Shown here one piece after another: positions 17,005 to 25,639 of a DNA stretch of 64,000 bases; position 1 is the first letter of the stretch, and every line of letters begins with the position of its first letter. The notes beneath the pieces were generated by a model. That model did not search any database and had not been told where the DNA came from. It saw only the letters and a list, made by a program, of their open reading frames with translations. The position numbers were made by a program, and so were the translations under genes. The DNA comes from Sphingomonas canadensis (GTDB lineage: Bacteria; Pseudomonadota; Alphaproteobacteria; Sphingomonadales; Sphingomonadaceae): contig NZ_JAPDRA010000007.1 of assembly GCF_026013525.1 (NCBI RefSeq), positions 1 through 64,000 on the forward strand, given 5' to 3'.

Positions 17005-18268
17005 GAACGTCCTGCTGCTGGGATCGGGAGGACGCGAACATGCGCTCGCGTGGAAGCTGGCGCAATCGCCGCTGGTCGAAAAGCTGTGGGCGGCGCCCGG
17101 CAATCCGGGGATCGCGCAGCACGCGGAGCTGGCCGTGCTGAACCTGGCCGATCATGGCGCGGTGGCGGATTTCTGCCGCGCGAACGCGGTGGAATTCGTG
17201 GTCGTCGGGCCGGAGGCGCCGCTGGTCGACGGGCTGGGCGACAGCCTGCGCGCCGCCGGGATCGGCGTGTTCGGCCCGGACAAGGCGCCCGCGCAGCTCG
17301 AAGGGTCCAAGGGCTTCACCAAGGCGCTGTGCGCGCGCGAGGGCATCCCGACCGCCGGCTATGTCCACGCCCATTCGCTGGTGGAGGCCCGCGCGGCGCT
17401 GGCGCGGTTCGGCGCCCCGGTGGTGGTGAAGGCCGACGGGCTGGCCGCGGGCAAGGGCGTGACCGTGGCGATGGCGATGGCCGAGGCGGAGGCCGCGGTC
17501 GCCGCGATCTTCACCGGCCCGGGCGCCAGCGCGGTGATCGAGGAATTTCTGGAGGGCGAGGAGGCCAGCCTGTTCGTGCTGACCGACGGGCGCGACATAC
17601 TGACCATCGGATCGGCGCAGGACCACAAGCGCGTGGGCGACGGCGACACCGGCCCCAACACCGGCGGCATGGGCGCATACAGCCCCGCCCCCGTGCTGAC
17701 CCCCGAACTGGAAGCGCGGGCGATCGCGGAGATCGTGAAGCCCACCGTGGCCGCGCTGGCGCGCGACGGCATGCCCTATAAGGGCGTACTCTACGCCGGG
17801 CTGATGCTCACCACCGAGGGGCCGAAGCTGATCGAATACAACGCCCGTTTCGGCGACCCCGAATGCCAGGTGCTGATGCTGCGGCTGAACAACGACCTGA
17901 TGGCGCTGATGCTGGCCACCGATCGCGGCACGCTGGCGCAATGCGGCGCCGCCGGTTTCACGGACGACACGGCACTGACGGTGGTGATGGCGGCGCGCGG
18001 ATATCCGGGCACGCCGGAGAACGGCGGCCAAATCGCGGGAATCGACGCGGCCGAGGCGGCGGGTGCGCATGTCTTCCATGCCGGAACGCGGATGGACGGC
18101 GGACGGCTGGTGGCGAGCGGCGGGCGCGTGCTGAACGTGTGCGGCACGGGCGCGGACGTGCGCGCGGCGCAGGCGGCGGCCTATCGCGGCGTCGACGCGA
18201 TCGACTTCCCCAGCGGCTTCTGCCGCCGCGACATCGGCTGGCGCGAAATCGCGCGCGAGACCGCGTGA
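17003..18268 (+). CDS. purD: phosphoribosylamine-glycine ligase
   Basis: 421 aa. Catalyses ATP-dependent joining of glycine to phosphoribosylamine in purine synthesis (GAR synthetase). N-terminal [23 protein letters not shown] is diagnostic. The ATP-grasp domain contains [45 protein letters not shown] and the metal-binding [13 protein letters not shown]. The start is ATG 17003, with GGAGAAGGGA just upstream and within xseA. Cytoplasmic. A 7-bp hairpin about 70 bp downstream may terminate it. Confidence 0.98.
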   Translation: MNVLLLGSGGREHALAWKLAQSPLVEKLWAAPGNPGIAQHAELAVLNLADHGAVADFCRANAVEFVVVGPEAPLVDGLGDSLRAAGIGVFGPDKAPAQLEGSKGFTKALCAREGIPTAGYVHAHSLVEARAALARFGAPVVVKADGLAAGKGVTVAMAMAEAEAAVAAIFTGPGASAVIEEFLEGEEASLFVLTDGRDILTIGSAQDHKRVGDGDTGPNTGGMGAYSPAPVLTPELEARAIAEIVKPTVAALARDGMPYKGVLYAGLMLTTEGPKLIEYNARFGDPECQVLMLRLNNDLMALMLATDRGTLAQCGAAGFTDDTALTVVMAARGYPGTPENGGQIAGIDAAEAAGAHVFHAGTRMDGGRLVASGGRVLNVCGTGADVRAAQAAAYRGVDAIDFPSGFCRRDIGWREIARETA

Positions 18269-18339
18269 TCGATCGCCCGGCGAGCCCAAACGTCTCGCGG
18301 ATGCACAACTGATGGCCGCTTGGGTGCGCGACGCGCTGG

Positions 18340-18369
18340 ACGCGGCGGGAAAAGCCGCGTTAAATAGTT
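18340..18369 (+). terminator. possible weak terminator after purD
   Basis: ACGCGGC pairs with GCCGCGT around a GGGAAAA loop, followed by TAAATAGTT. The stem is 7 bp and the tail is A/T rich rather than a T run, so this may instead be part of the next gene's promoter region. Confidence 0.35.
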
Positions 18370-18406
18370 AACGGGGAAATCACAGCAGTTGCGTCGGGAG
18401 GGCGCC

Positions 18407-19138
18407 ATGACCGACCTGTTCAAGTCGACGACGCCGCTCATCGCGGGAGGGCCGGACTGGCTCACCCTGCCGATCGCCATCTTTGGCGGGGCGGGGCTGC
18501 TTGCGGTGCTGATCCTGTGGTGGGCGCTGGCATCGCTGCTGCGCCGCCGCCAGATCCAGCGCCAGATCGAGGAATATCGCGCCGAACGCGAAGCGGAGGC
18601 GGCAGCGGCCGCAGCAGCAGCGGCGGCAGTACCGCCGCCTCCCCCTCCGCCGCCGCCCCCTCCTCCCCCGCCGCCTGCGCCCGAGCCCGAGCCCGTGGTG
18701 GAGGCCGCTCCCGAGCCGGTGGTCGAAGCCGCGCCGGAGCCTGTGGCCGAACTGGCCGCCGAGCCCGTGGCGGAAGCGCCAGCCCCGGCCGAGGAGCCAG
18801 CCCCGGCCGAGGAGCCAGCCCCGGCCGCGGAGTCGCCTGCGCCCGAGCCTGCCCCGGCCCCCGCTCCGCCGCCGCCCGCACCGGCCCCCGCGCCCGCCGC
18901 GATGGACGACCTCACCCGCATGAAGGGTGTCGGCCCGCGCCTTGCGGAGCGGCTCAACAGCGTAGGGATCGGCAGCTTCGCGCAGATCGCCGCGCTGTCG
19001 CCCGAGGACCAGGAAGCGCTCGATTCGCGCCTGGGCGATTTCCAGGGCCGCATCCACCGTGATCGCTGGGTGGAACAGGCCGCGCTTCTCGCCGCCGGCG
19101 ACATCGCCGGATTCGAGGAGAAGTTCGGCAAGCTGTGA
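18407..19138 (+). CDS. membrane-anchored, proline-rich protein with C-terminal helix-hairpin-helix domain
   Basis: 243 aa. ATG with GGGAGG 6 bases upstream. One transmembrane helix near residues 20-45 (LPIAIFGGAGLLAVLILWWALASLL) is followed by a basic coiled segment (RRRQIQRQIEEYRAEREAE), an alanine run, a 15-residue proline tract and a long Pro/Glu/Ala linker with PAPAEE-type repeats. The C-terminal ~75 residues (DDLTRMKGVGPRLAERLNSVGIGSFAQIAALSPEDQEALD) form a helix-hairpin-helix fold of the kind that binds DNA or, in ribosomal and NADH-dehydrogenase-associated relatives, other partners. This layout is common in sphingomonads, but I know of no proven role. The low-complexity linker is probably disordered. 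Confidence 0.85.
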   Translation: MTDLFKSTTPLIAGGPDWLTLPIAIFGGAGLLAVLILWWALASLLRRRQIQRQIEEYRAEREAEAAAAAAAAAAVPPPPPPPPPPPPPPPAPEPEPVVEAAPEPVVEAAPEPVAELAAEPVAEAPAPAEEPAPAEEPAPAAESPAPEPAPAPAPPPPAPAPAPAAMDDLTRMKGVGPRLAERLNSVGIGSFAQIAALSPEDQEALDSRLGDFQGRIHRDRWVEQAALLAAGDIAGFEEKFGKL

Positions 19139-19186
19139 TCCGGTCGGCGGGCACGCCCTGAGGGCGGCGTCTCGCCCCGTTGGCGA

Positions 19187-19711
19187 TCAGCCTTCGGTGA
19201 ACAGCTCCGGCGCGTTGGCCTCCACCGCCCCGGCCATCGCGTCGAAGCCCTGGCTCAGCCCCTGCGCGGTCAGCGTGACGTCGCCGAAGCCCAGTGCCTT
19301 GTTCGCGCCCGCCAGCCGGCCGAGCAGCGTCGAGGACGGGTAGGCGTCGGGATCGCGCAACCACAGCGTCAGCATCCGCTGGCTGCGGATCGTGGCATAG
19401 GCGGCGCTGTCAAAGGCGCTCCAGGGAATCGTCTCCTCCGACCAGCGGCGCCAATAGAGCCCTTCCGGCGCGATCCGCATCACCACGCCGGTGCGGAACA
19501 ACTGGCGCACCGCCACCGCCGCGCAGAGGCCGAAGAAGGCGATCGCCCCCCAGCCGAGCAGCTCCACCAGCCCCGGATCGCGCAGGAAGCGTGATCCGGC
19601 CGATATCGCTTCCGGATCATAGACGAACCAGATGCCCGCCGCGACGAACAGCAGCGCCCCCGCCAGCAACAGGACCACCCGGCCCCGCGAAACCCCTGCT
19701 TCAAAAACCAT
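19187..19711 (-). CDS. STM3941-family membrane protein
   Basis: 174 aa from ATG 19711 (MVFEAG); a GTG two codons upstream is possible. Two transmembrane helices lie near residues 10-30 (VVLLLAGALLFVAAGIWFVYD) and 45-65 (LGWGAIAFFGLCAAVAVRQLF). They are followed by a soluble domain with MRIAPEGLYWRRWSEETIPWSAFDSA, as in the STM3941 family of PH-like membrane proteins of unknown function. Inner membrane. It is 38 bp downstream of the CorC-type gene and may share its transcript. Confidence 0.75.
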   Translation of the reverse strand: MVFEAGVSRGRVVLLLAGALLFVAAGIWFVYDPEAISAGSRFLRDPGLVELLGWGAIAFFGLCAAVAVRQLFRTGVVMRIAPEGLYWRRWSEETIPWSAFDSAAYATIRSQRMLTLWLRDPDAYPSSTLLGRLAGANKALGFGDVTLTAQGLSQGFDAMAGAVEANAPELFTEG

Positions 19712-19749
19712 CGCCACGCCCCCCCGCTCCCGGTGCGTGGCCGCGGCGG

Positions 19750-21060
19750 CTATCCCGCGCGGCCGACCAGCAACTTGTCGATCTTGTGCTCGTCCATGTC
19801 GACGATCTCGAAACGCCAGCCCTGCTGGACGAAATGCTCGCCTTCCTCGGGCAGGTGCTTGAGCACCGCCAGCGCCAGCCCCGCGACGGTGGCGAAATCG
19901 CGATCCTCGTCCAGCTCGATACCGATCCGTTCGGCCAGCGCGTCGGCCGGCATCTGGCCGGATACGAGCAGCGAGCCGTCCTCGCGCACGACGACATAGG
20001 GGCTTTCGCCCCGGTCGCGATCCGACGCCAGTTCGCCCGCGATCGCGGCCAGCAGGTTCATCGGCGTGACGATGCCTTCGAAATGGCCGTATTCGTCATG
20101 CACCAGCCCCATCGGCACCTGGGCGCGGCGCAGCGCGCCCAGCGCGTCCATCGCGTCCACCTGATCGGGCAGAACGGGGGCGGGGCGCATCAGCTTGCGC
20201 AGGTCCAGCGTCTCGCCGCGGAACAGCGCGGCGGCGATGTCGCGCGCCTGCACCACGCCGATCACCGCATCCACCGATCCTTCCGCCACCGGCAGGCGGG
20301 TGTGCATCGTTTCCAGCAGCGCGGCGCGGATACCGGCATCGTCCAGGTCCACGTCCAGCCAGTCGACCTCGGTACGCGGCGTCATCACCTCGCGCACCGG
20401 CCGGTCGGCCAGGCGGACGACGCTGGAGATGATCGACCGCTCATGTTCCTCGATCACGCCCGATTTGCTCGCCTCCGCCACCAGCAGGTGCAGCTCCTCG
20501 GCGGTGACGCGATTCTCCGACTCGCGCTCCATGCGCAGCAGGCGGAAGATCGCGGCGCTCGTCGAATCGAGCAGCCACACGAAGGGCGCGGTGATCCGGC
20601 TGAGCCACAGCATCGGCACCGCCATGATCGCGGCGATCGGCTCCGGGCTGCGCAGCGCAAACTGCTTGGGCACCAGCTCGCCGATCACCAGGCTGGCGAA
20701 GGTGGTGATGCCGATCACCAGCGTGAAGCCCAGCGTCTCCGCCAGCTCGGCGCCGACGCCCAGCCAGTGCAGCCGCGCCGCCACCGGCCCGCCCAGGCTG
20801 GCCCCCGAATAGGCGCCCGCGATAATGCCGATCAGCGTGATGCCGATCTGGACGGTGGAAAGGAACTTGCCCGGATCGGCCGCCAGCGTGATCGCCGCGC
20901 GCGCGCCCGTTCCCCTGCCTCCCGCCCGGGCCATCGCCTCCAGCCGCGCCTTGCGCGCGGAGACGATCGCCAGCTCGCTCATCGCGAACAGGCCGTTCAG
21001 CGCGACAAGCGCGAGGATGATGACGACATCGATCCAGGGAAAGGGAGGCATCTGGTCCAT
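19750..21060 (-). CDS. hemolysin-family / CNNM-CorC membrane protein
   Basis: 436 aa. N-terminal DUF21 transmembrane domain (FPWIDVVIILALVALNGLFAMSELAIVSARKARLE, then TVQIGITLIGIIAGAYSGASLGGPVA and VIGELVPKQFALRSPE), a tandem CBS pair (VREVMTPRTEVDWLDVD...; MRPAPVLPDQVDAMDALGAL...) and a C-terminal CorC/HlyC domain (GIVTPMNLLAAIAGEL...). Homologues (CorC, YtfL, CNNM) export or regulate Mg2+/Co2+ or other cations; the older hemolysin name is not functional evidence. Inner membrane. The CBS pair probably binds an adenine nucleotide. Confidence 0.93.
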   Translation of the reverse strand: MDQMPPFPWIDVVIILALVALNGLFAMSELAIVSARKARLEAMARAGGRGTGARAAITLAADPGKFLSTVQIGITLIGIIAGAYSGASLGGPVAARLHWLGVGAELAETLGFTLVIGITTFASLVIGELVPKQFALRSPEPIAAIMAVPMLWLSRITAPFVWLLDSTSAAIFRLLRMERESENRVTAEELHLLVAEASKSGVIEEHERSIISSVVRLADRPVREVMTPRTEVDWLDVDLDDAGIRAALLETMHTRLPVAEGSVDAVIGVVQARDIAAALFRGETLDLRKLMRPAPVLPDQVDAMDALGALRRAQVPMGLVHDEYGHFEGIVTPMNLLAAIAGELASDRDRGESPYVVVREDGSLLVSGQMPADALAERIGIELDEDRDFATVAGLALAVLKHLPEEGEHFVQQGWRFEIVDMDEHKIDKLLVGRAG

Positions 21061-21170
21061 CGCCGGATGGCCCCTCTTAGCCGGAGTTGCGCAGGCTTAA
21101 CAACCAGGGAGTGCCGGAAAACGGGCTTTTGGTCACACACGGTCCGCTTGTCGCGGCGCCAGCCGCTCCG

Positions 21171-21623
21171 CTACCCCCGCCGGTCCCTGAAGAAGCCGCG
21201 CAGCATGTCCGCCGCATCGCGCTCGCCGATGCCCGGATAGACCTCGGGCCGGTGGTGGCAGGTGGGCTGGCCGAAGAAGCGCGGGCCATGCTCCACAGCA
21301 CCGCCCTTGGGATCGGCGGCGCCGTAATAGAGGCGGGCGATCCGCGCATGGGCGATCGCCCCGGCGCACATCGCGCACGGCTCCAGCGTAACCCACAGAT
21401 CGCAATCGTCGAGCCGTTCGCGCCCCAGCGCGGCGGCCGCGGCGCGAATCGCCAGCATCTCCGCATGTGCGGTGGGATCGGCCAGCGCGCGCGGCGCGTT
21501 GGCGGCGGTGGCGATCACCGCGCCGTCGCGCACGATCACCGCGCCCACCGGCACCTCGCCGCGAATCGCGGCATCGGCGGCGGCGTCCAGCGCCAGGCGC
21601 ATCGGCTCGGGCAGGGTGAACAT
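21171..21623 (-). CDS. tadA: tRNA adenosine(34) deaminase
   Basis: 150 aa. Deaminates A34 to inosine in tRNA-Arg(ACG). The zinc site is clear: His53 and Glu55 in TAHAEMLAIR, and Cys83 and Cys86 in LEPCAMCAGAI. FGAxDPKxGA-like YYGAADPKGGAVEHG follows. Length fits the family. Cytoplasmic and normally essential. The start is ATG 21623; the upstream neighbour on the same strand is the small anchored protein at 21684. Confidence 0.95.
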   Translation of the reverse strand: MFTLPEPMRLALDAAADAAIRGEVPVGAVIVRDGAVIATAANAPRALADPTAHAEMLAIRAAAAALGRERLDDCDLWVTLEPCAMCAGAIAHARIARLYYGAADPKGGAVEHGPRFFGQPTCHHRPEVYPGIGERDAADMLRGFFRDRRG

Positions 21624-21683
21624 GCGCGCCTCAATGCACCAGCCGCGCGGCGCGGGCCATGCCCGGCGCGCGCGGCGGGCGAA

Positions 21684-21974
21684 TCACTTCTTCTCGGCGG
21701 GCGGGGCGCTTTCGGCCGGGGCCTTCTTCACCTCGATCGTCGGCAGCGAAACCGTGGTGTTGCGCATCTCGACGGTCGGCACGGCGAAGGTGGCGTTGGT
21801 GGTGCCCATCTCGATCGTACCCGTCTTCACCTCGGGCAGCCGGCCGGCCTGCACGTCGAAGCGCACCCGCGGCATCATCCCTTCCTTGGGGAACTCCACC
21901 CGCAGCATGCCGATCGACAACAGCACCACAGCCGCGAGCGCGAGCAACCCGATCAATACCAGCAAAATACGCAT
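21684..21974 (-). CDS. small membrane-anchored protein with repeated Thr/Glu strands
   Basis: 96 aa. One N-terminal transmembrane helix (LLVLIGLLALAAVVLLSIGML, residues ~4-24) is followed by a short periplasmic domain. Residues ~45-83 alternate in a striking pattern: VKTGTIEMGTTNATFAVPTVEM then RNTTVSLPTIEVKK, which reads as two or three similar beta strands, each ending P-T-(V/I)-E-(M/V). The tail is Ala/Pro/Lys rich. No family recognised beyond sphingomonad hypothetical proteins. It is divergent from rpmB and 60 bp upstream of tadA. Confidence 0.75.
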   Translation of the reverse strand: MRILLVLIGLLALAAVVLLSIGMLRVEFPKEGMMPRVRFDVQAGRLPEVKTGTIEMGTTNATFAVPTVEMRNTTVSLPTIEVKKAPAESAPPAEKK

Positions 21975-22052
21975 CGTCCGGCTCTCCACTGAATCGCTTG
22001 CGCAATGAACGCCGTATTCACCATGCTGGTTGCACGGTAAACGGTGAATCGG

Positions 22053-22081
22053 TTGACGGCCCGTCCCATTACGGCTATCGG
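22053..22081 (+). promoter_or_regulatory. candidate sigma-70 promoter for rpmB
   Basis: TTGACG at 22053-22058 and TATCGG at 22076-22081 are separated by 17 bp, placing a start about 40 bp before the rpmB ATG. Confidence 0.5.
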
Positions 22082-22127
22082 CGCGGCCTTTCCGGCCTTC
22101 CGGGGCCCTCGATTCAGGACTGAACCG

Positions 22128-22415
22128 ATGTCGCGCATTTGCGAGCTGACCGGCAAGGGCCGGCAGGTGGGACACAATGTCTCCCACGCCAACAACAAGA
22201 CCAAGCGTACGTTCCTGCCCAACCTGCAGAATGTGACGCTGATCTCCGACGTGCTCGGCAAGAGCGTGCGCCTGCGCGTTTCGACGCACGGCCTGCGTTC
22301 GGTGGAGCATGTCGGCGGCCTGGACAACTGGCTGCTGAAGACCCGCGACGAGCAGCTTTCGCTGCGTGCGCGCCGCCTGAAGCGCGAAGTCAAGAAGGCG
22401 TCGGTCGCGGCCTGA
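22128..22415 (+). CDS. rpmB: 50S ribosomal protein L28
   Basis: 95 aa, as in other alphaproteobacteria. [34 protein letters not shown] is diagnostic, followed by [23 protein letters not shown]. The start is the ATG before SRICELTGK; upstream in-frame codons belong to the promoter region. It is monocistronic: a gene on the opposite strand follows, and a 17-bp perfect inverted repeat lies 25 bp after the stop. Confidence 0.98.
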   Translation: MSRICELTGKGRQVGHNVSHANNKTKRTFLPNLQNVTLISDVLGKSVRLRVSTHGLRSVEHVGGLDNWLLKTRDEQLSLRARRLKREVKKASVAA

Positions 22416-22439
22416 GCCGCCGGCCTGCCGGATTCGAAC

Positions 22440-22507
22440 CGGCCCGCCCTTCTGCCCGAATCTCCCATGCCAACCGGCATCGGGCGTTCCGGCAGAAGGG
22501 CGGGCCG
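22440..22507. repeat. 17-bp perfect inverted repeat between rpmB and the phytase-like gene
   Basis: CGGCCCGCCCTTCTGCC at 22440-22456 is the exact reverse complement of 22491-22507. The 34-base centre holds a smaller hairpin (ATGCC/GGCAT at 22467-22471 and 22476-22480). It lies between two convergent genes and has no T run, so it may act as a bidirectional U-poor terminator or an RNA-stabilising element. Confidence 0.7.
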
Positions 22508-22555
22508 TTCGCATTGGCGGATTCGGGCATATCGCGCCCTGGCGCGGGATCGGCG

Positions 22556-23611
22556 CTACGGAGCCCGGGCGGCGGGCTTGACCGGTTTCGCCGGCGCGCG
22601 CGGCGGCAGGTCCAGCCGGAACTTGAGCAGCAGCGATCGCTCGAAAAAGGCGCGATTGTCGTCGCTGGCGATCCACAGCACGGTATCGGTGCCCTCGCGC
22701 GCCACCGCCAGCGCCTCCAGATTGTCGCGCGTCAGCGGCGGCCCGATCGTGGCCAGATCGATCCCGCGCACACGCGCGCCCGGCCGGATGTCGCGCGGCT
22801 CCACCAGCAGCAACTTGGCCGAGAACAGGTCGCGGAAGGTGAAGCGCAACAGCGATTCGGGCGAAAGCTTGCGCAACAGCACCAGCAGCCGCCCATCGGG
22901 CAGCGGCACGGCGTCTGAGGGATTATATCCGTCCTCCGGCTGCACCAGCGCGAAGCGATAGGCGCGGGTGCGCGGATCGGCGGGATCGCCAAGGAAGCGC
23001 ACGCCCGCGCGCGTGCCCCCCGCCCCGCCCGGCTCGGTCTCCGCGATCGCCACGAAGCTGCCGTCGGGCATCCGGGCGAGCGATTCGATCCCGCCGTTAT
23101 AGCCCCATCCGGCCATCGGGCGCGGGCGGGCATGCGCCTGTGCCTTCGCCAGATCGGGGCCGTAGCGCCAGATCGCGTTATAGCTTTCATAGCCGATCCA
23201 GACCTGCCCGGTCGCCGGATCGCGTGCCATCGATTCGGCGTCGCGATCGGCCTTGCCCAGCCCGGTGCCGGGGCCTTCCGCCAGATCGGCGAATTCCACC
23301 GCGCGCGGCTGCCAGTCCGCACCCATGCGGAAACGGACGATATTGCCGCCGTCGCTGACCAGCGTGAACCGGTCGCCATCGACCGACATGGCGGAAAAGC
23401 CGCCGAAGGCGGGGTCCTCGCTCTCCAGCGCCACGCCGCCCAGCCAGGTGAGAGCGCCGGTGCGCACGCGCGCGGGATCGCCCGGATCGAAGGGCACCGG
23501 TATCGCGCGCATCTGCGCCACCGGCCCCAGCGTGAGCCGCTGCAGCCAGCTAGACGACGGGAGCAGCAGCAGCAGGAACATAAGCGGGATCAGGGCGGCG
23601 GCGCGACGCAT
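22556..23611 (-). CDS. esterase-like activity of phytase family protein
   Basis: 351 aa from MRRAAALIPLMFLLLLLP, a signal peptide or anchor, so exported. The mature chain has the phytase-like beta-propeller signatures: ALTWLGGVALESEDPAFGGFSAMSVDGDRFTLVSDGGNIVRF, DAESMARDPATGQVWIGYE, NGGIESLARMPDGSFVAIAE and DNLEALAVAREGTDTVLWIASDDN. Members are periplasmic or secreted and are annotated from similarity to phosphoesterases and esterases; the substrate is not established. Longer upstream start codons are rejected because they precede the signal peptide. It is convergent with rpmB. Confidence 0.88.
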   Translation of the reverse strand: MRRAAALIPLMFLLLLLPSSSWLQRLTLGPVAQMRAIPVPFDPGDPARVRTGALTWLGGVALESEDPAFGGFSAMSVDGDRFTLVSDGGNIVRFRMGADWQPRAVEFADLAEGPGTGLGKADRDAESMARDPATGQVWIGYESYNAIWRYGPDLAKAQAHARPRPMAGWGYNGGIESLARMPDGSFVAIAETEPGGAGGTRAGVRFLGDPADPRTRAYRFALVQPEDGYNPSDAVPLPDGRLLVLLRKLSPESLLRFTFRDLFSAKLLLVEPRDIRPGARVRGIDLATIGPPLTRDNLEALAVAREGTDTVLWIASDDNRAFFERSLLLKFRLDLPPRAPAKPVKPAARAP

Positions 23612-23856
23612 CCGGGCGACCCTAAAGCGATTTCCAGCCGGGTGGAATCGCCAGCGGCCCGGAAATCGCGGCAAGCAAAGGAAAAGGGAGCGGCGAACCG
23701 GCGCGGCCGGATCGGAACCTGCTCTGGCGGCGCAGCGCGCGCCGCACGGAGGAAGATGAACCGCGGCTTACGGCGGCATTCAGGGAAGGATCAGCGGAAC
23801 CCGATTAGGTTACGATCATTGTAAGCGTATCCCCTCGCGTGGCGTATCGAGGGTTC

Positions 23857-23890
23857 GGGGCCGGCTCCCAGCGGAGCCGGCCCCGTTTTC
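23857..23890. terminator. 12-bp perfect hairpin downstream of phaB
   Basis: GGGGCCGGCTCC (23857-23868) and GGAGCCGGCCCC (23873-23884) form a perfect stem with a 4-base loop. GTTTTC follows on the plus strand, but there is no T run on the minus strand, which is the direction of phaB ending at 23892. It is probably a strong, U-poor stop for phaB. Confidence 0.65.
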
Positions 23891-23891
23891 G

Positions 23892-24614
23892 TCAGTACAT
23901 ATGCTGGCCGCCGTTGATCGACATGGTCGATCCAGTGACGAAGCCGGCATTCTCCGAACAGAGGAAGGCCACGCCGCGCGCGATCTCCTCGGCATGGCCC
24001 AGCCGGCCGACCGGGATCTTGGCGACGATCTTCTCCAGCACGTCGGCGGGAACGGCGGCGACCATGTCGGTGTCGATATAGCCCGGCGCGATGGCGTTCA
24101 CGGTGACGCCCACGCGCGCGCCCTCCTGCGCCAGCGCCTTGGTGAAGCCGTGGATGCCGGACTTGGCGGCGGCATAGTTCACCTGGCCGTACTGGCCGGC
24201 CTGGCCGTTGATCGATCCGATGTTGACGATGCGGCCCCATTTGCGATCGCGCATGCCCGGGAACACCGCGTGCGCCATGTTGAAGCAGCCGCCCAGGTTG
24301 ATGCGGATCACATCCTCCCACATCTCGCGGCTCATGCGCAGCAGCGTGCCGTCGCGGGTGATGCCGGCGTTGTTGACCAGCACGTCGACCGGGCCGAGCG
24401 CGGCCTCGACCGCCTTCACGCCCTCGGCGCAGGCGTCGAAATCGCCGACGTCCCATTTGAATGCCGCGATGCCGGTGCGCGCGGTGAAGTCGCGCGCCTT
24501 CTCGTCATTGCCGGCGTAATTGGCGGCGACGATGAGGCCATCCGCCTTCAGCGCGACGCTGATCGCCTCGCCGATGCCCCGCGTACCACCCGTCACGATC
24601 GCTACTCGTGCCAT
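23892..24614 (-). CDS. phaB: acetoacetyl-CoA reductase (NADPH)
   Basis: 240 aa short-chain dehydrogenase. Reduces acetoacetyl-CoA to (R)-3-hydroxybutyryl-CoA for polyhydroxybutyrate synthesis. Motifs: VAIVTGGTRGIGEAIS (cofactor loop), NNAGITRDGTL, IGSINGQAGQYGQVNYAAAKSGIHGFTKALAQEG (Ser, Tyr and Lys of the catalytic set) and NAIAPGYIDTDMV. The MSREMWEDVIRINL and SINGQ segments are characteristic of PhaB rather than FabG. Cytoplasmic. It starts 17 bp after hemH with GAGAGGAAG as Shine-Dalgarno, so it is likely co-transcribed with hemH and the upstream oxidoreductase. phaC and phasin are 11 kb away. Confidence 0.95.
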   Translation of the reverse strand: MARVAIVTGGTRGIGEAISVALKADGLIVAANYAGNDEKARDFTARTGIAAFKWDVGDFDACAEGVKAVEAALGPVDVLVNNAGITRDGTLLRMSREMWEDVIRINLGGCFNMAHAVFPGMRDRKWGRIVNIGSINGQAGQYGQVNYAAAKSGIHGFTKALAQEGARVGVTVNAIAPGYIDTDMVAAVPADVLEKIVAKIPVGRLGHAEEIARGVAFLCSENAGFVTGSTMSINGGQHMY

Positions 24615-24631
24615 TTCGCTTCCTCTCTTCG

Positions 24632-25639
24632 TTACGCCGCCGCCTCTAACCAGCCGGTCAGCTCGCGTCCAATAATTGTGCGCAGCATTTCGATGCCCGT
24701 TTCCCCGGCATTGAGGCAAGGGAGATAGGCGAAATCGCGCCCTCCAGCGGCGCGGAAAGTCTCGCGCCCGCGGATCTCGATCTCCTCGAGCGTCTCCAGG
24801 CAGTCCGCGGCGAAGCCGGGGGAGAAGATCGCGACGCCGCGCCCCTCCCCGCCCAGCCGGGCGAGCACCGTCTCTGTCGCTGGCTCCAGCCATTTGGCGC
24901 GGCCGAAGCGCGACTGGAACGCGACCTCGACCGGGCGCCCCAGCGCCTCGCCCAGCAGTCGCGCCGTCTTCAGGCAATGGCAGTGATAGGGATCGCCCAG
25001 CGCCAGCGTCCGTTCCGGCATGCCGTGGAAGCTGGCCAGCAGCACGTCCGGCGCGAATTCCAGCCGCGCCAGCCCCTCGCGCACCGATGCGGCGAGCGCG
25101 GCGATATAGGCCGGATCGTCGTGATAGGGCGGCAGCGTGCGCAGCGCCGGCTGGCGGCGCATGCCGGCCAGCGTGGCGAAGGCGATATCGTTGGCGGTCG
25201 CCGTCGTCGCCGCGCAATATTGCGGGTAGAGCGGCGCGAACAGGATGCGGTCGCACCCCGCCTCGACCAGCGCGGCGATGCGATCCGCGATCGCGGGGCG
25301 GCCATAGCGCATGGCATGATCGACGATGACGCGATCGCCCCAGCTCCCCGCCAGCGCCTCCGCCTGCGCGCGCGTGATCGCGGCCAGCGGCGATCCCTGC
25401 TCGGTCCAGACCTGGGAATAGGCGTGCGCCGACTTGCGCGGCCGGGTGCGCAGGATCACACCGTGCAGGATCGGCTTCCAAAGCAGCGGCGGGATCTCCA
25501 CCACGCGGCGATCCGACAGGAACTCGGCCAGATAGCGGCGCACCGCCCCCGGCTCGGGCGCGTCGGGCGTGCCCAGGTTGACCAGCAGCACGCCCACGCG
25601 GGGCGGCGCGACGCGCGGGTGATCGGCGGGGCGGGTCAT
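24632..25639 (-). CDS. hemH: ferrochelatase
   Basis: 335 aa. Inserts Fe2+ into protoporphyrin IX, the last step of heme synthesis, at the inner face of the membrane. Motifs: VGVLLVNLGTPDAPEPGAVRRYLAEFLSD, MRYGRPAIADRIAALVEAGCDRILFAPLYPQYCAATT, LLASFHGMPERTLALGDPYHCHCLKT (metal-site His and the Cys pair) and VAFQSRFGRAKWLEPATE. The ATG start overlaps the stop of the upstream molybdopterin oxidoreductase by 4 bp, an unusual pairing. Confidence 0.97.
   Translation of the reverse strand: MTRPADHPRVAPPRVGVLLVNLGTPDAPEPGAVRRYLAEFLSDRRVVEIPPLLWKPILHGVILRTRPRKSAHAYSQVWTEQGSPLAAITRAQAEALAGSWGDRVIVDHAMRYGRPAIADRIAALVEAGCDRILFAPLYPQYCAATTATANDIAFATLAGMRRQPALRTLPPYHDDPAYIAALAASVREGLARLEFAPDVLLASFHGMPERTLALGDPYHCHCLKTARLLGEALGRPVEVAFQSRFGRAKWLEPATETVLARLGGEGRGVAIFSPGFAADCLETLEEIEIRGRETFRAAGGRDFAYLPCLNAGETGIEMLRTIIGRELTGWLEAAA

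Noticed and set aside
15508..17781. A 757-codon plus-strand frame across xseA and purD.
   Set aside because: Antisense to xseA and out of frame with purD; composition is typical of a shadow frame.
21061..21170. Possible tRNA gene in the spacer before tadA's stop.
   Set aside because: No cloverleaf could be drawn on either strand.
22427..22443. tRNA T-arm-like sequence on the minus strand (GCCGG-TTCGAAT-CCGGC).
   Set aside because: No matching acceptor, D or anticodon arm upstream on that strand; it overlaps the 17-bp inverted repeat and is probably coincidence.
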